A stretch of 64,000 nucleotides of DNA, taken from NCBI GenBank assembly GCA_021234535.1, contig SFZH01000008.1, positions 2,976,001 to 3,040,000 of the forward strand, read 5' to 3'. Position numbers and translations under genes: made by a program. Position 1 is the first letter of the stretch; each line of letters opens with the position of its first letter. This DNA is from Stichopus chloronotus (lineage: Eukaryota > Echinodermata > Holothuroidea > Aspidochirotida > Stichopodidae). The notes under the pieces were generated by a model, which was given only the letters and a program-made list of their open reading frames with translations, ran no database searches and was not told the origin of the DNA. This document shows positions 1 to 12,100 of the stretch, one piece after another.

Positions 1-15
1 TATCTTTTTCTCCAG

Positions 16-195
16 AGCTATGAAAAACCTCTTTTGGATAGCAGCCCACCCATCCTGGAGAAGGAGAAAGTCAAAGCTATATTTTACAGAGTTCGAGGCA
101 TCTACCAGTGCCACCTCATGTTTCAGATTGCCCTTGCCAGTCGTGTCAAAAATTGGGATGAAATGCAACAGATTGGGGATGTTTTTGTTGCCTCT
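16..195 (+). CDS. ARHGEF10: ARHGEF10-like exon 1 of window: DH domain
   Basis: The acceptor is a pyrimidine run ending in ccag at 12-15 and the donor is gtaagt at 196. The exon is 60 codons, phase 0 at both ends. It encodes [11 protein letters not shown] and [19 protein letters not shown], helices typical of the ARHGEF10 DH domain. The preceding exon is outside the window. Confidence 0.93.
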
Positions 196-3100
196 GTAAG
201 TACATCCTCTTATTCGGATTATTTTGTCTCTCGTGGGGCACTTCAGATATGAATTCCGTCATTGTGTGTGTACTTTACATCTAAACGGAGAGTTGCTGCA
301 GGAAGCAATGCATACACCAGGGGGCAGTGCAAACACCAGTTGCCTTTTGGGTAAATTAAGAAAGTACAGTGACATAGTGAAGTCAGCTAGGTACAATCAC
401 TCTTATAGTTACCAAGCTAGTGATGCTGTGAAGTGACTGAAATGTCATGTTTGCATTCAACTTCAATGTCAGCATCCTAACACAAGTAAAATGTGCTTTA
501 AAAGATGCAGTGTTTGGACATGTTCTGTGTCAGCAAGTAGGTGATAGTTTCTAGCTACCTTCATTCACAGTACCTATAAACTACTCCACATAAGGACATG
601 CACATTTTCAGTCAGTGATTCCTACACAGGGAACTCCATACAGTCTTTATCAGTTTCCAATAATACGTGGATCCTTAACTCATTTTATGACTGGCTGGTT
701 CATTACAAAACCAGAATGACTTGCTCAACTGTATCAATATAGCAAGCTGTTAGCAACTTTCCAAGCTGCAGAATAACAGAAAGTGCAAACAAAATTATTG
801 AGAACATGTTTGAAAACCATGCATCATCCGTACAATTAAAGCTGGAATATGATTTGCACTGGTGATAGTTTGGTCATCCATTTTTGTTCCTCAACAGTGT
901 TTCACGGAAGAGAAAGAAGGGGAAAAGATCACCTGTCACAAAATCTGAAAGATTATCTGTGCTTTTATCTTCCAGATATTTGAATATGAAAATTGTCTCG
1001 ACATTTTTGTTGACCTACAAAATTCAGACTGGTGGAAACCTACAAAATTCAGACCCAAGAAAGCCTCTCTGTCAATCTCTGTTGCTTGATGTCAAATAGA
1101 CCAATGGGAATGGATATGAATATTCATGTATACAAACATGGAGTTTAAACAATGTTTCTTAGTGGCTATAACATAATTGACTTTCAGTGGCAAATATGAC
1201 AAATTTTTAACTCATATTCCAGCTTTAACTTGCAAGCAAGTTTACCATTCATTGCACTCTGTCCTCTCAATTACTGTCGAATGTCGATTGTCAGATTGAC
1301 ATCTGGTCATGTAGGGATCTCTAGGATTTATAAATTATGTAACATCCCTTCCTTTCTGTTGCTGAAAAGCTCTGCTTCCTTCTTGTTCTTGCTAACTATT
1401 GCATCAGTATTACTCATGGGATTTTTTTTGCATCTTAGACGAAAGGAAAATGGATTTTGTTTTGTTAATTTGCCGTTTTGAGATTGAACTATACTGTAGT
1501 TGCCTGAAGTATAAGAACCCAGTTTGAGAGTCTTAAAATTTAGCCTTCTGCTCGTAATTTCCATGATCTGCTTAAACCTTTAAGTGAAACCCTGAAGAAT
1601 TGGGAGATTTAAAGATGACTTTAAAGAACAAAATCTGATTTTAGTAGTATTAGATGGAAATGGAGCTGCAGGTTTCAGATTTTAAAATGAAGTTTCATTG
1701 TAACTTGCTTTAATCCAGTCAAGTGTACGATTGAATTCAGTTTATTGGAAATTCAGGTCAATTCATTTGGTACGATCCAATTTTCAATTCGCAAGCTGCA
1801 ATTCAAGTCAATTCACTTTACTGAGATGTCATTTCATTGTGTTCACTTCTGTTAAGATGAAAATTATTCAAGTAACTTCAAGATAATTTCATTCAATTTA
1901 TAAAGTTCGTGTTCAATTCTTGTTTGTGTCCTAAACAATCATCGTCAGTAATCAGAAGGAGACCTTCAGCAGTGTTGGCACCAGGTCAAAATTTTTGACC
2001 CATATATTTAACTGTTGGCCTGCAGCTCATATTCGAAGGGGTACAAGGGTACCCGAAAGTCTTAACTTTTGAAGTAGTTGTGAAGTCAGAATACAAGTTT
2101 TTGATTTGCATGCGAATGAAACAGCATGACTTTTACCGACGAGTATGACAATGACGTGTTTTTAAAGAGGAACTGTAGTGGGTAATCTCAAGTTACACTT
2201 AATGTACATATTTTTACAAACAATATGACAGTAATGGTGTTAGTTTCGTAATTACTTCTCTCTAAATATAGCGTCCAACGTTCCGCCATTGTTGTACAGC
2301 ATATTGCCATTTTGGAAATGAATGAAGTAACACATGCACCGGCTATACTACGTGATATGGGCACGTGCATGTGTGACGGTTTTCCTTTAATTAGATATAC
2401 TGTACATGCTGATTTTGTCACACATAGTGCACAATAGTAAAACTTCGGATCTGGGAAGCACGTTCAGAACGTGGTCCTGACATCGTCGGTAGGGTACCAG
2501 GATTCCTGGCACAAACACTAGACATCAATGAAAAACAAGAGAAACATCATCAAAACCACTGACCAAAGATACCATGGCAGTAATGACTGTCATTAGTTTC
2601 CATTTCCTACAGAAAACGTCAAGTCAGGTCTTTAAGGTAGCTGTTCGAAGCTGTGTTTTTAACCATGATGAGTATGTACCCGTCACTATGACAACACACA
2701 TGTGACCCTGAAATATCACGACTGTGACAACAAATACAGAACTAACTTTATATTCAGTGGTATTGATAATAGGAGATTCTCAACCTGTTGCTTACTAGCT
2801 TTATCTGGTACTGTAATGGTTTTATGGATAATGAGCTCTTTCATTGTGATATATCATCAGTGCTTCTTTCAAACTGCAGACCTAACAAATTATATTCAGT
2901 GTTATTGATGATGAGAAATTCTCAACTTACTGTTTCTAGTTTTATGTAGTGCTGTATTGGTTTTGTAGACAAAAATCTGTCCCACTTTGATCCATCATCA
3001 GTGTTTCTGTCAAAGTGTGAACCTAACTTTATATTCAGTTACCAGTAGTGATGATGAGAGATTCTCAACCTACTGTTCCTAAGCTTTGCGTAAGTAGTTT

Positions 3101-6100
3101 TGTATTGGTTCTGTGGATAGTGTTCTTTCTCATTGTGATCTATCATCAGTGCTTCTTTCAAACTGTAAACAAATTATATTCAGTGGTATTGATGATGGAA
3201 GATTCTCAACCTACTGTTTCTAGCTCTATGTAGTGCTAAATTTGTTTCATGGATCATGATCTGTCTCATTGTTATCCATCATCTTTGCTTCTTTCAAATT
3301 GCAAACAAATTTGTATCTCTCTGCAGTTTTCCAAAGCAATGGTCCTGGATGTTTATAGCTCATATGTAAATAATTTTACTCATGCCATGGAAACAGCCAA
3401 GAAGTCTGCTGCACAAAAACCACGCTTCCAAGAATTTTTAGAGGTAAGTTTCTGCCGATTTCCAGATGACGTTTTTCGAACACAGAATGCTGTGACACCC
3501 AACCGCAGTCCTTTTTTTGTTGTAGATGTTCACATTCAGAGCCAAATTTGATACATTGAAATAAGGTTCGTATGATGATGCCGTTGGTGTAAATTAACTT
3601 GATGCTGTGCTTTTATGTCTTGTCTCAGTTATTAGAAAACCCTTATTGGTATTCTCTCATTTACTGAATTACCTTGGTGGGGCTCAAAGGTCAGATGAGG
3701 TCAGAATGCCATTTGATATCAAGATTTTCCCTGTAAAAAATTTAAGGTCCACACACACTCTCCCCTACCAAAATAAGCCAATCAGGGTAGAAGGTTGTAC
3801 AGCCATTGCTATCCTTTATTACACAATAGTCACCATTGGTATCCTTTATTACACAATAGTCACCATTGGTATCCTTAATGACACAATAGTCACCTTTGGT
3901 ATCCTTAATGACACAATAGTCACCATTGGTATCCTTAATTAGGGTCACCATGCAATTTGAGCTCCCTCTGTTTGCATTTCTCTCAACGTGAATGATCATT
4001 TTTGTGTGTGGGTATGGTTAGCAAATGAAATTTACATGCACACCATTATTTGCATGATATTTTCTTTGAAGTACATCATAGTGACTTGATAAACTATGCT
4101 GACACAACCCTCTTACTTTTGTGGTGTGTGGGGAGAGGGGGAAATGTTTAGAATGTCTATCCCACCTCATAGAGTGGGGGAAGGTCTAACAGGTCACTCT
4201 GAAATAAATCATTAAATGAATCTTTGAGGGCACCATATGCAGAATTCTTTGCTGGGGGAGGGGGTGTGTCAGTATGCCCTCTTCTCCCAGGTGGCACCGG
4301 ATAAAGAGGAGAGAGAAAGCTGTTTGATTGTCTTCAGTCAGATGACTACAAAGTGTAATAAATTATGACCTCTTGTGTGATCATTGCAACGTGTTGCTTT
4401 CAACATATATACCTTTCTTCATCTTCTCTGACTCCACAGAAACACCAAAGTTCCAGTAATGATCGATTAAGCTTATACGCCTTGATGTTGAAACCCATCC
4501 AGAGGTTTCCTCAATTTATTTGTTTACTTCAGGTAAGGAGAATGATTTTTTTTCCTTTTGAGATTATGTAGAGTGTTAGCAGCTTTTGATTTACAAAGGG
4601 CAAAAGTGTGTTGTTCTCACCCTGTGAATTTTACTTCCTTCCAAAGTTAAACCTGTTCTTACATTATCAACAAAGTCCTGATTAAATCGTTTAAATGGGT
4701 CTTTTTCAAGACTTCTGTGTCACAACTTTTGCCAAATTTTGTTAGTATGTGTCTAGTTTGAGAGATTTTTGGCAGAAAGGTATGCCAGACATTTTACAGC
4801 TAGAGTATCATGTGCAGATAATCACTGATTAATTACTCAGTAGGTGATGTACTACAGGGCAGCAACATTTGTAGAGGCAAAAATGAATCAGCAAAACTAT
4901 GAAGCACCTCTTGACATTCATAATTGATTGCTTGAAATGTTCATCATGGAACCTCGGATTGTTCTGCTTAAAGTAAAAATGGTTGCGATATAAATTACGG
5001 TGATTGTACAGTACCAAGCAGGAGCCTGCCTAAAAATGATTAGGGACAATCCAACATAGATGAGAAAAATAAAAATGAACTGTGTTGTATATCAGATTCA
5101 GAATATTGTACCCTCCATTCTTAACCTAAATGGCGATGTGGTTTCAGAAATATTCCTGCCCAAATTTGCTTCTTTTTGTTTTCACAGGTGACAAAATGGT
5201 ATTTTCATTAGATTTTTGATTCCTTGCCGAAGGCAGAAGGCATCTATGCGATGGTGATGTCGTGTGTGTGTGTGTGTATGTGAGGGTGTGTGTGTGTGTG
5301 TATGTGACACTTCTTGTAAACACGATATCTCAAGAACGGTAACCATGACTGATGTCATACTTGGTATGTGGGTTGGTCATATTGAGTAGATGATCCCTAT
5401 TGTTTTTGGTGGAGGTCAAAGGTCATTTGAGGTCACCAGAGGTCAAAATGTGAAAACCTTGTAAACATGATATCTCAAGAACGGTAACTGTGTCTGATGT
5501 CATACCTAGTGTGTGGGTTAATCATATTAAGTAGATGATCCCTATTGTTTTTAGTGGAGGTCAAAGGTCATTTGAGGTCACCAGAGGTCAAAATGTGAAA
5601 ACCTTGCAAACACGATATCTCAAGAACGGTAACTGTGTCTGATGTCATACCTGGTGTGTGGGTTAATCATATTAAGTAGATGATCCCTATTGTTTTTGGT
5701 GGCGGTCAAAGGTCATTTGAGGTCAACGGAGGTCAAACTGGAAAAACCTTGTAAACATAATATCTCCAGAAGGGTAACTGTGACTGATGTCATACTTACT
5801 GTGTTTGTTGGTCATATGAAGTAGATGATCCCTATTGCTTTTGGTGGAGGTCAAAGGTCATTTGAGGTCACCAGAGGTCAAAATGTGAAAACCTTGTAAA
5901 CACGATATCTCAAGAACGGTAACTGTGACTGATGTCATACTTGGTGTGTGAGTTGGTCATATTGAGTAGATGATCCCTATCATTTTTGGTGGCGGTCAAA
6001 GGTCATTTGAGTTCGACGGAGGTCAAACTGGAAAAACCATGTAAACACAATATCTCCAGAAGGGTAACTGTGACTGATGTCATACTTACTGTGTGGGTTG

Positions 6101-9100
6101 ATCAGATTAAGTAGATGATCCCTATTGCTTTTGGTGGAGGTCAAAGGTCATTTGAGGTCACCAGAGGTCAAAATGTGAAAACCTTGTAAACACGATATCT
6201 CAAAAAAGGTAACTGTGTCTGATATTATACCTGGTGTGTGGGTTAGACATATTGAGTAGATGATCCCTATCGTTTTTGGTGGCGGTCAAAGGTCATTTGA
6301 GGTCAATGGAGGTCAAACTGGAAAAACCTTGTAAACACAGCATCTGCAGAAGAGTAACTGTGACTGATTTCATACTTACTGTGTGGGTTGGTCATATTAA
6401 GTAGATGATCCCTATTGCTTTTGGTGGAGGTCAAAGGTCATTTGAGGTCACCAGAGGTCAAAATGTGAAAACCTTGTAAACATGATATCTCAAGAACGGT
6501 AACTGCGACTGATGCCATACGTGGTGTGTTTGTTGGTCATATTGAGTAGATGATCCCTATTGTTTTTGGTGGAGATAAAGGTCACTTGAGGTCACCCTGA
6601 GTCAAACTGTAAACACATTGTAAACACAGTATCTCTAGAAGGGTAAGTGTGACTGATGTCATACTTGGTGTGTGGGTTAGTCATATTGAGTAGATGACTC
6701 CTATTGTTTTTGTGGAGGTCAAAGGTCGTTTGAGGTCCCCGAGGTGAAAATTTTCTAGCACATTATCTCCAGAAGAGTAATGTTGACTGATGTTATACTT
6801 GATGTGTAGGTTCCCTATACTGGGTAGGTGATCCCTATTGCTTTTAGTGGACGTCAAATGTCATTTGAGGTCACCAAAATAAAGGTTATTTGGGTTAAAG
6901 GCTTATTAATTTGGTGTTTCAAAACCAGTAACTGCAGTTGATCTCATACTTGTCATGTGAATAATTCATGCTTGTTATAATATAACCATGTGACAAGGAA
7001 TCACAAAGCCTTTTGGCTTTCTGGTTATGAAATATAAACATGTATGCATATTACTTTTGTAAGTGTTTGTAAATTTATTTGGTATATCTCTTTTTGTGTC
7101 AAACTGCACTGCACTGTACTGTATCTTTGTTTTGAGGAAATAACTCAAAGCACATTTACTTGTACATCTCAAAGAAACGTTGTGCTGTTGTCATAGGAAT
7201 CCTGTGGAAAATTTCCTCTCAGGTTGTTGTCTCACAGACAATGGTTTAACAAACCGACTGAGGTTAAATATATGCGATGTCTAAGTCCTCTTCACATTTT
7301 CATCAGGAAGCTTCTGTCTCGTCTTGTGAACTGAGTTGACACTAACTTTCATTTTTGCAATCAACACACATGGTGGATTTTCTCTCAAAATAGCAGCCAT
7401 CTGCAAGTCCCATGTGTTTCAGATGCATACATTTCAAATTGAATTGTATTCCAGTTGCTACAGACCTGCCACAATTTCTTGAAATATACCTAACAGTTCG
7501 ATGAATGGCTTTTATCCTGAGGATCAATCCCATTGTGAATTTGACTATAAATCTAAGGTATAAACACGTCAGAGGCGTGTGATGCGTTAGTTCCTCTCAC
7601 TTTCAGAATGAGAGGGTTGGTATTGATTCACATTGTTTTTCATTAAGTTTTTGTGTTCTCCTTGTGTTGTTTGTTTATATCAGGACCTTCTAAAAAGGAC
7701 AGCTTTGAACCATCCAGACAGAATGCCTCTGCAACTTGCCCTCACCAAACTAGAGACGCTGGCGGGGGTCCTCAACGAACGTAAAAGACAGAGTGAACAG
7801 CGCCATGCTGTCAAGCATCTTAGTTCGAAATATCAACGCCAAATTTTCTGTCAAGGTAAAACTCAAAGTTTACTGAAAGAGTAACATCTGATTTTCAAGG
7901 TTTCATGGATGAAACTTATGTCCCACAAGTTAGTGTTGATGGATTTCCTGACAGTGGCAGACTTGCTAAAAATTTCCAATGTGGTGTTATTTCTTTTGAA
8001 GCAATTTTGTGGAATATTCCTTATTTCCATGAACTTCATCATCTTAACATCAATAACATCAAATCAACACAAATAAATCAAAGGGTGCTTGTCAAAAATA
8101 AGCAAAAATTTTTGAAAATAAACACTCTCTAAGATGAAAGTTATTGGAAAGCAATATGCGTGACAAAATTTGAAATTCAGTGACGTACTTTGCTGTCAAA
8201 GTGACAGATAAAATCTGTATATTAACATCTTTGCACACAGCTTGGTGGCCATATTTTGAAACGTCACCACAGTAAAGGGTTGGGGGGTGTTTGAGCATGT
8301 GGTTACTGGAAGTCAATTTTGAAGACCTTTACAGGTATCCTTAAAAGTCATTTAAGTCAAGTCTTACTTTCTGCATATCATCGCTATCCATGGTATGGCA
8401 CTGAGGTTCGGTGGAAACTGCCCTTTCTTTAACAAAATTTCAAAAACTTCTGATGTAGACACACAAACACTTTCAGAAACCCCCAGACACGATACAGATG
8501 CTTACTACACAGCAAGTTCTATTTGGAAGACAAACTACCATTCCTGTGAAGAATGTCAGCTTTATTTCTTAGCATCATCAGATTTCTCTCCTCTAGTCAC
8601 TATATATTCCAGGATCTTTGATTCCATTCTTTTCTCTAGTTACTCCCTGGTTACTCCCTGGTTTCTCCCTGGTTTCTCCCTGGTTTACTCCCTGGTTTAC
8701 TCCCTGGTTTACTCCCTGGTTTACTCCCTGGTTTACTCCCTGGTTTACTCCCTGGTTTACTCCCTGGTTTACTCCCTGGTTTACTCCCTGGTTTACTCCC
8801 TGGTTTACTCCCTGGTTTACTCCCTGGTTTACTCCCTGGTTTACTCCCTGGTTTACTCCCTGGTTTACTCCCTGGTTTACTCCCTGGTTTACTCCCTGGT
8901 TTACTCCCTGGTTTACTCCCTGGTTTACTCCCTGGTTTACTCCCTGGTTTACTCCCTGGTTTACTCCCTGGTTTACTCCCTGGTTTACTCCCTGGTTTAC
9001 TCCCTGGTTTACTCCCTGGTTTACTCCCTGGTTTACTCCCTGGTTTACTCCCTGGTTTACTCCCTGGTTTACTCCCTGGTTTACTCCCTGGTTTACTCCC

Positions 9101-12100
9101 TGGTTTACTCCCTGGTTTACTCCCTGGTTTACTCCCTGGTTTACTCCCTGGTTTACTCCCTGGTTTACTCCCTGGTTACTCCCTGGTTACTCAGGAATAT
9201 TAGCCATTAAACCAAAGATGTTAACACTTTTAGGTCAGGCTAGTGGAGAATATCCCTATGACTGTTTCTATTGAGTTTCTACTCTGCCTGCTAAGTTGAG
9301 TATTGTAAGTGATTTGTTAGCCCCATTCGCTATTGCTACGTCTTCTCTTTGGACGGATAATACCAGCTAAAGTTTGATATTTCCTACGTGGTTTGAAGTT
9401 CTTTTTATCTTTTTTCATTACTTTTATATTAATTTTGGTATTTCAGATGGGCAACGACAGCCAAAGGTGGTTAGTGAGGCAGGACGATGTACTTCAAACG
9501 GTAAGTATTTGCTCTCTGACACACACAGCTGGAATAATTGAATAATCTTGTTAGGGTGTTAAAAAAAACTTATCTTTCCTCGGGTTTTAATGCTTAGTCT
9601 TGGGGGAACTTTGATGAGCATCATTGCATGTTTGCAAAAAAAAAAAAAAAAGGAGGAGGAGGAGGAAAAAAGAGAACTTGTTGCTTCTTGGGATTCTGAC
9701 ATGTTTTACAGCATTTTTTATGATGTTGAATATGTTTTCAACCATGTCAAGGCAGATTATAGTGGCTGTTTACTGCACACACACATACCCTGACACACAC
9801 GCACACACAAATCTCAGCCCTAGATGATACTACATAAGAAACCTTTCTGTTTAGAATACCATGGTAAATATCCAAAGGTTTAAGCCATTGTAAATAACTA
9901 TTTTGAACATGCATGTTTAGCAGTCCTCTTTTCCATCAGGCCAAACATTCGGTCTAAATTTAAGTTATCTCTTGTGAGAAAAAAAAAAATGTACCTGTAA
10001 ATTACTTTTTTTTCCGTATCAGTCTCTGTTTGATGGATTTTGAAAAATGAGTGGTAATCCTTAGTAGAATATTTGAATGAAAAAAAAAATGTATGAAAAA
10101 CTGAAGTGACACTATTTCTAATCATCTGTTTCCAAGAAAATTTAATTTTCATTACATTATGTCAGCACAAGAGCTGTTTACATAGCAGTCTACAAAATTG
10201 AATTTATGTCTGCTTTATTAAATTTGTGCTCTCATTCAAATTTGCAGTTGGTTTGATTCAAGTTGGTGAATGTTTGACAGTTGACTATGATTGTCACTCA
10301 AAACGTGGGATACCATTGAGAGAGGTAAAATGTGAAAGGGGGGAATATTCTAGCAAAAAATTCTTTCTTATTCACGAAATGATCTTGTATCATCTTGGGT
10401 TTTACCAAATGTAATCCTAGTCAGAAGGACTTATTGAAGGAGAGAAGATCCTTAGTAATTGTTTGTTTTTTAAGAGGATTGTGAGTGAATGTATGATTTG
10501 TTCAAAGGGCACTAGAAACGTCAATGGAGTAGCATTCTGTGAAACTCATGAAACTTTTAGATGGGTGCAATTTGTAACTTACTAGTGCTTTTAAGCTCTT
10601 AAATACAAAGTAAATCAATGATTACCAGGGTTAAATATCTCGTAATATCTGCATCATAACACAAACAAATGTAAGAGCTGTAAAAAAAAAAAAAAAATGG
10701 TAAAGTGAGGAAGTTCCAGTATGTTTGTTTTCCTCTCCGTAAAATATTTCAGCCCTAATTTCAAATTGGTTAGTTGCTGCTGTTGAGCTTGGGAACTGGG
10801 AGAATGTGCATGTCTTATGTTTTACAGTACACTTTATTTACATAAATACATATTTTCATGATTTTGTTTAATTTGTTTACTTTTGCTGTCCTCTGCTATA
10901 TTCCAAATCAGGACGACGTAAGTTAGACCCTAATCGTCTCACGATTATTTCTCCTCTTTTAATTTTTCCTGTTTTTCACTCTCCTTTTTCTAAGTTTGAT
11001 GTTGCTGATCACGTTGGCATCCACCCTCCTGTGGTGGAGCCACCTTCCAAAATGTAACCATTGACGATGATTACAGTCAACCAAGTCAATTCTTGTCTCT
11101 AATTGATCAAGTTTCACTGGTTTTTCATCAATTGTTTCTGTTCTCTGATCATCTCTCACCTTTCAATTTTATTTAACATCTTTGCCATCAAGTTTGATGT
11201 TTTTCTTCTTTCTTTGTGGGTTTCAACCTCATTGACCCATTTGTTAAGAGGGATGTTACTTTGACGTTTATCTTCTTTCTTTGTAGGTGTCAAAACTCCT
11301 GACCCATTATTTATGAGAGGGATGTTAGTTTAGTGTATTTCTTCTTTCATTGTGGGTGTCAAACTCTTGCCCATTAGTTAAGAGGGATGCTAGTTCACGG
11401 CATTTCTTCTTACGTGGTGGGTGTCAAACTCTTGACCCACAAGTGATAAGATTAATGTTGTGATGTTAGTTTAGCATATTTCTTCTTTCGTTTTGGACAT
11501 CAAACTCATTCAGTAGACTCATTCATTAGTTTAGAGGGACTAAGGTTTTCCTGTGAAAGCGATGCGTAAGGCACACCTAACTGGGACTAAGAGATAATGG
11601 GGCTAAGATGTGATGTTGATGGTTACTGTCAATGTGGTGAACAAGATGTTACCATGTAAGGTTTTCTCCGTAAACAGTTCTGGATGAGGTTGGTGGTGTT
11701 CGTCTGAATAAAATCTGTGAGTTTATGATAGCTCAGAGAAAGGCAAAATGTATGTGGGCTTTATTACATCATGCATTTGAGGTGTGTTGACATGTGTTGT
11801 AACATAGCGCATTCCTTGTATTTTATACTGTATGGTCTAAAACTTTGGGAAAATAGGGAAAAGTTAATACCAACTATATAATAAATTTGAAGCCTTGCCA
11901 AAGCACTTTTATTTTTGCATTCTTCCAGTTTCTTGGTGCAGTCACTGCATGACATGAAGCATTTTGTCAGTTGGATATTTTTAAGACTCTTCACTGTCAC
12001 ATGTGACTGTCATTGTTTGTCAAACTACCTCCCCCTATTTAGTTCAAGGGCAGAAAGTGCTGTATAATGTTTTTCTAAGCCTTCAAAACTTGATAATGTC

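Noticed and set aside
3607..3999. Repetitive frames on both strands over the 30-bp minisatellite
   Set aside because: A 30-bp period keeps any open frame open; no splice sites, start context or conserved residues support coding.
5218..7002. Reading copy A as an ordinary TIR DNA transposon bounded by GATTCCTTG/CAAGGAATC
   Set aside because: All three copies share sequence beyond these repeats (T run on one side, hairpin plus CTGG on the other) and show no target duplication, so the inverted repeats are subterminal.
8395..9274. Long plus-strand frames of 271 and 218 codons made of SLVY or FTPW repeats
   Set aside because: They are by-products of the 12-bp minisatellite, whose unit lacks stops in all plus frames. 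Bases on both sides are intronic, between two well-supported exons.
11680..11718. A 39-nt open segment between a cag and gtgagt in intron 6
   Set aside because: Its only open frame needs phase 1 on both sides, incompatible with the phase 0 junction between exons 6 and 7.
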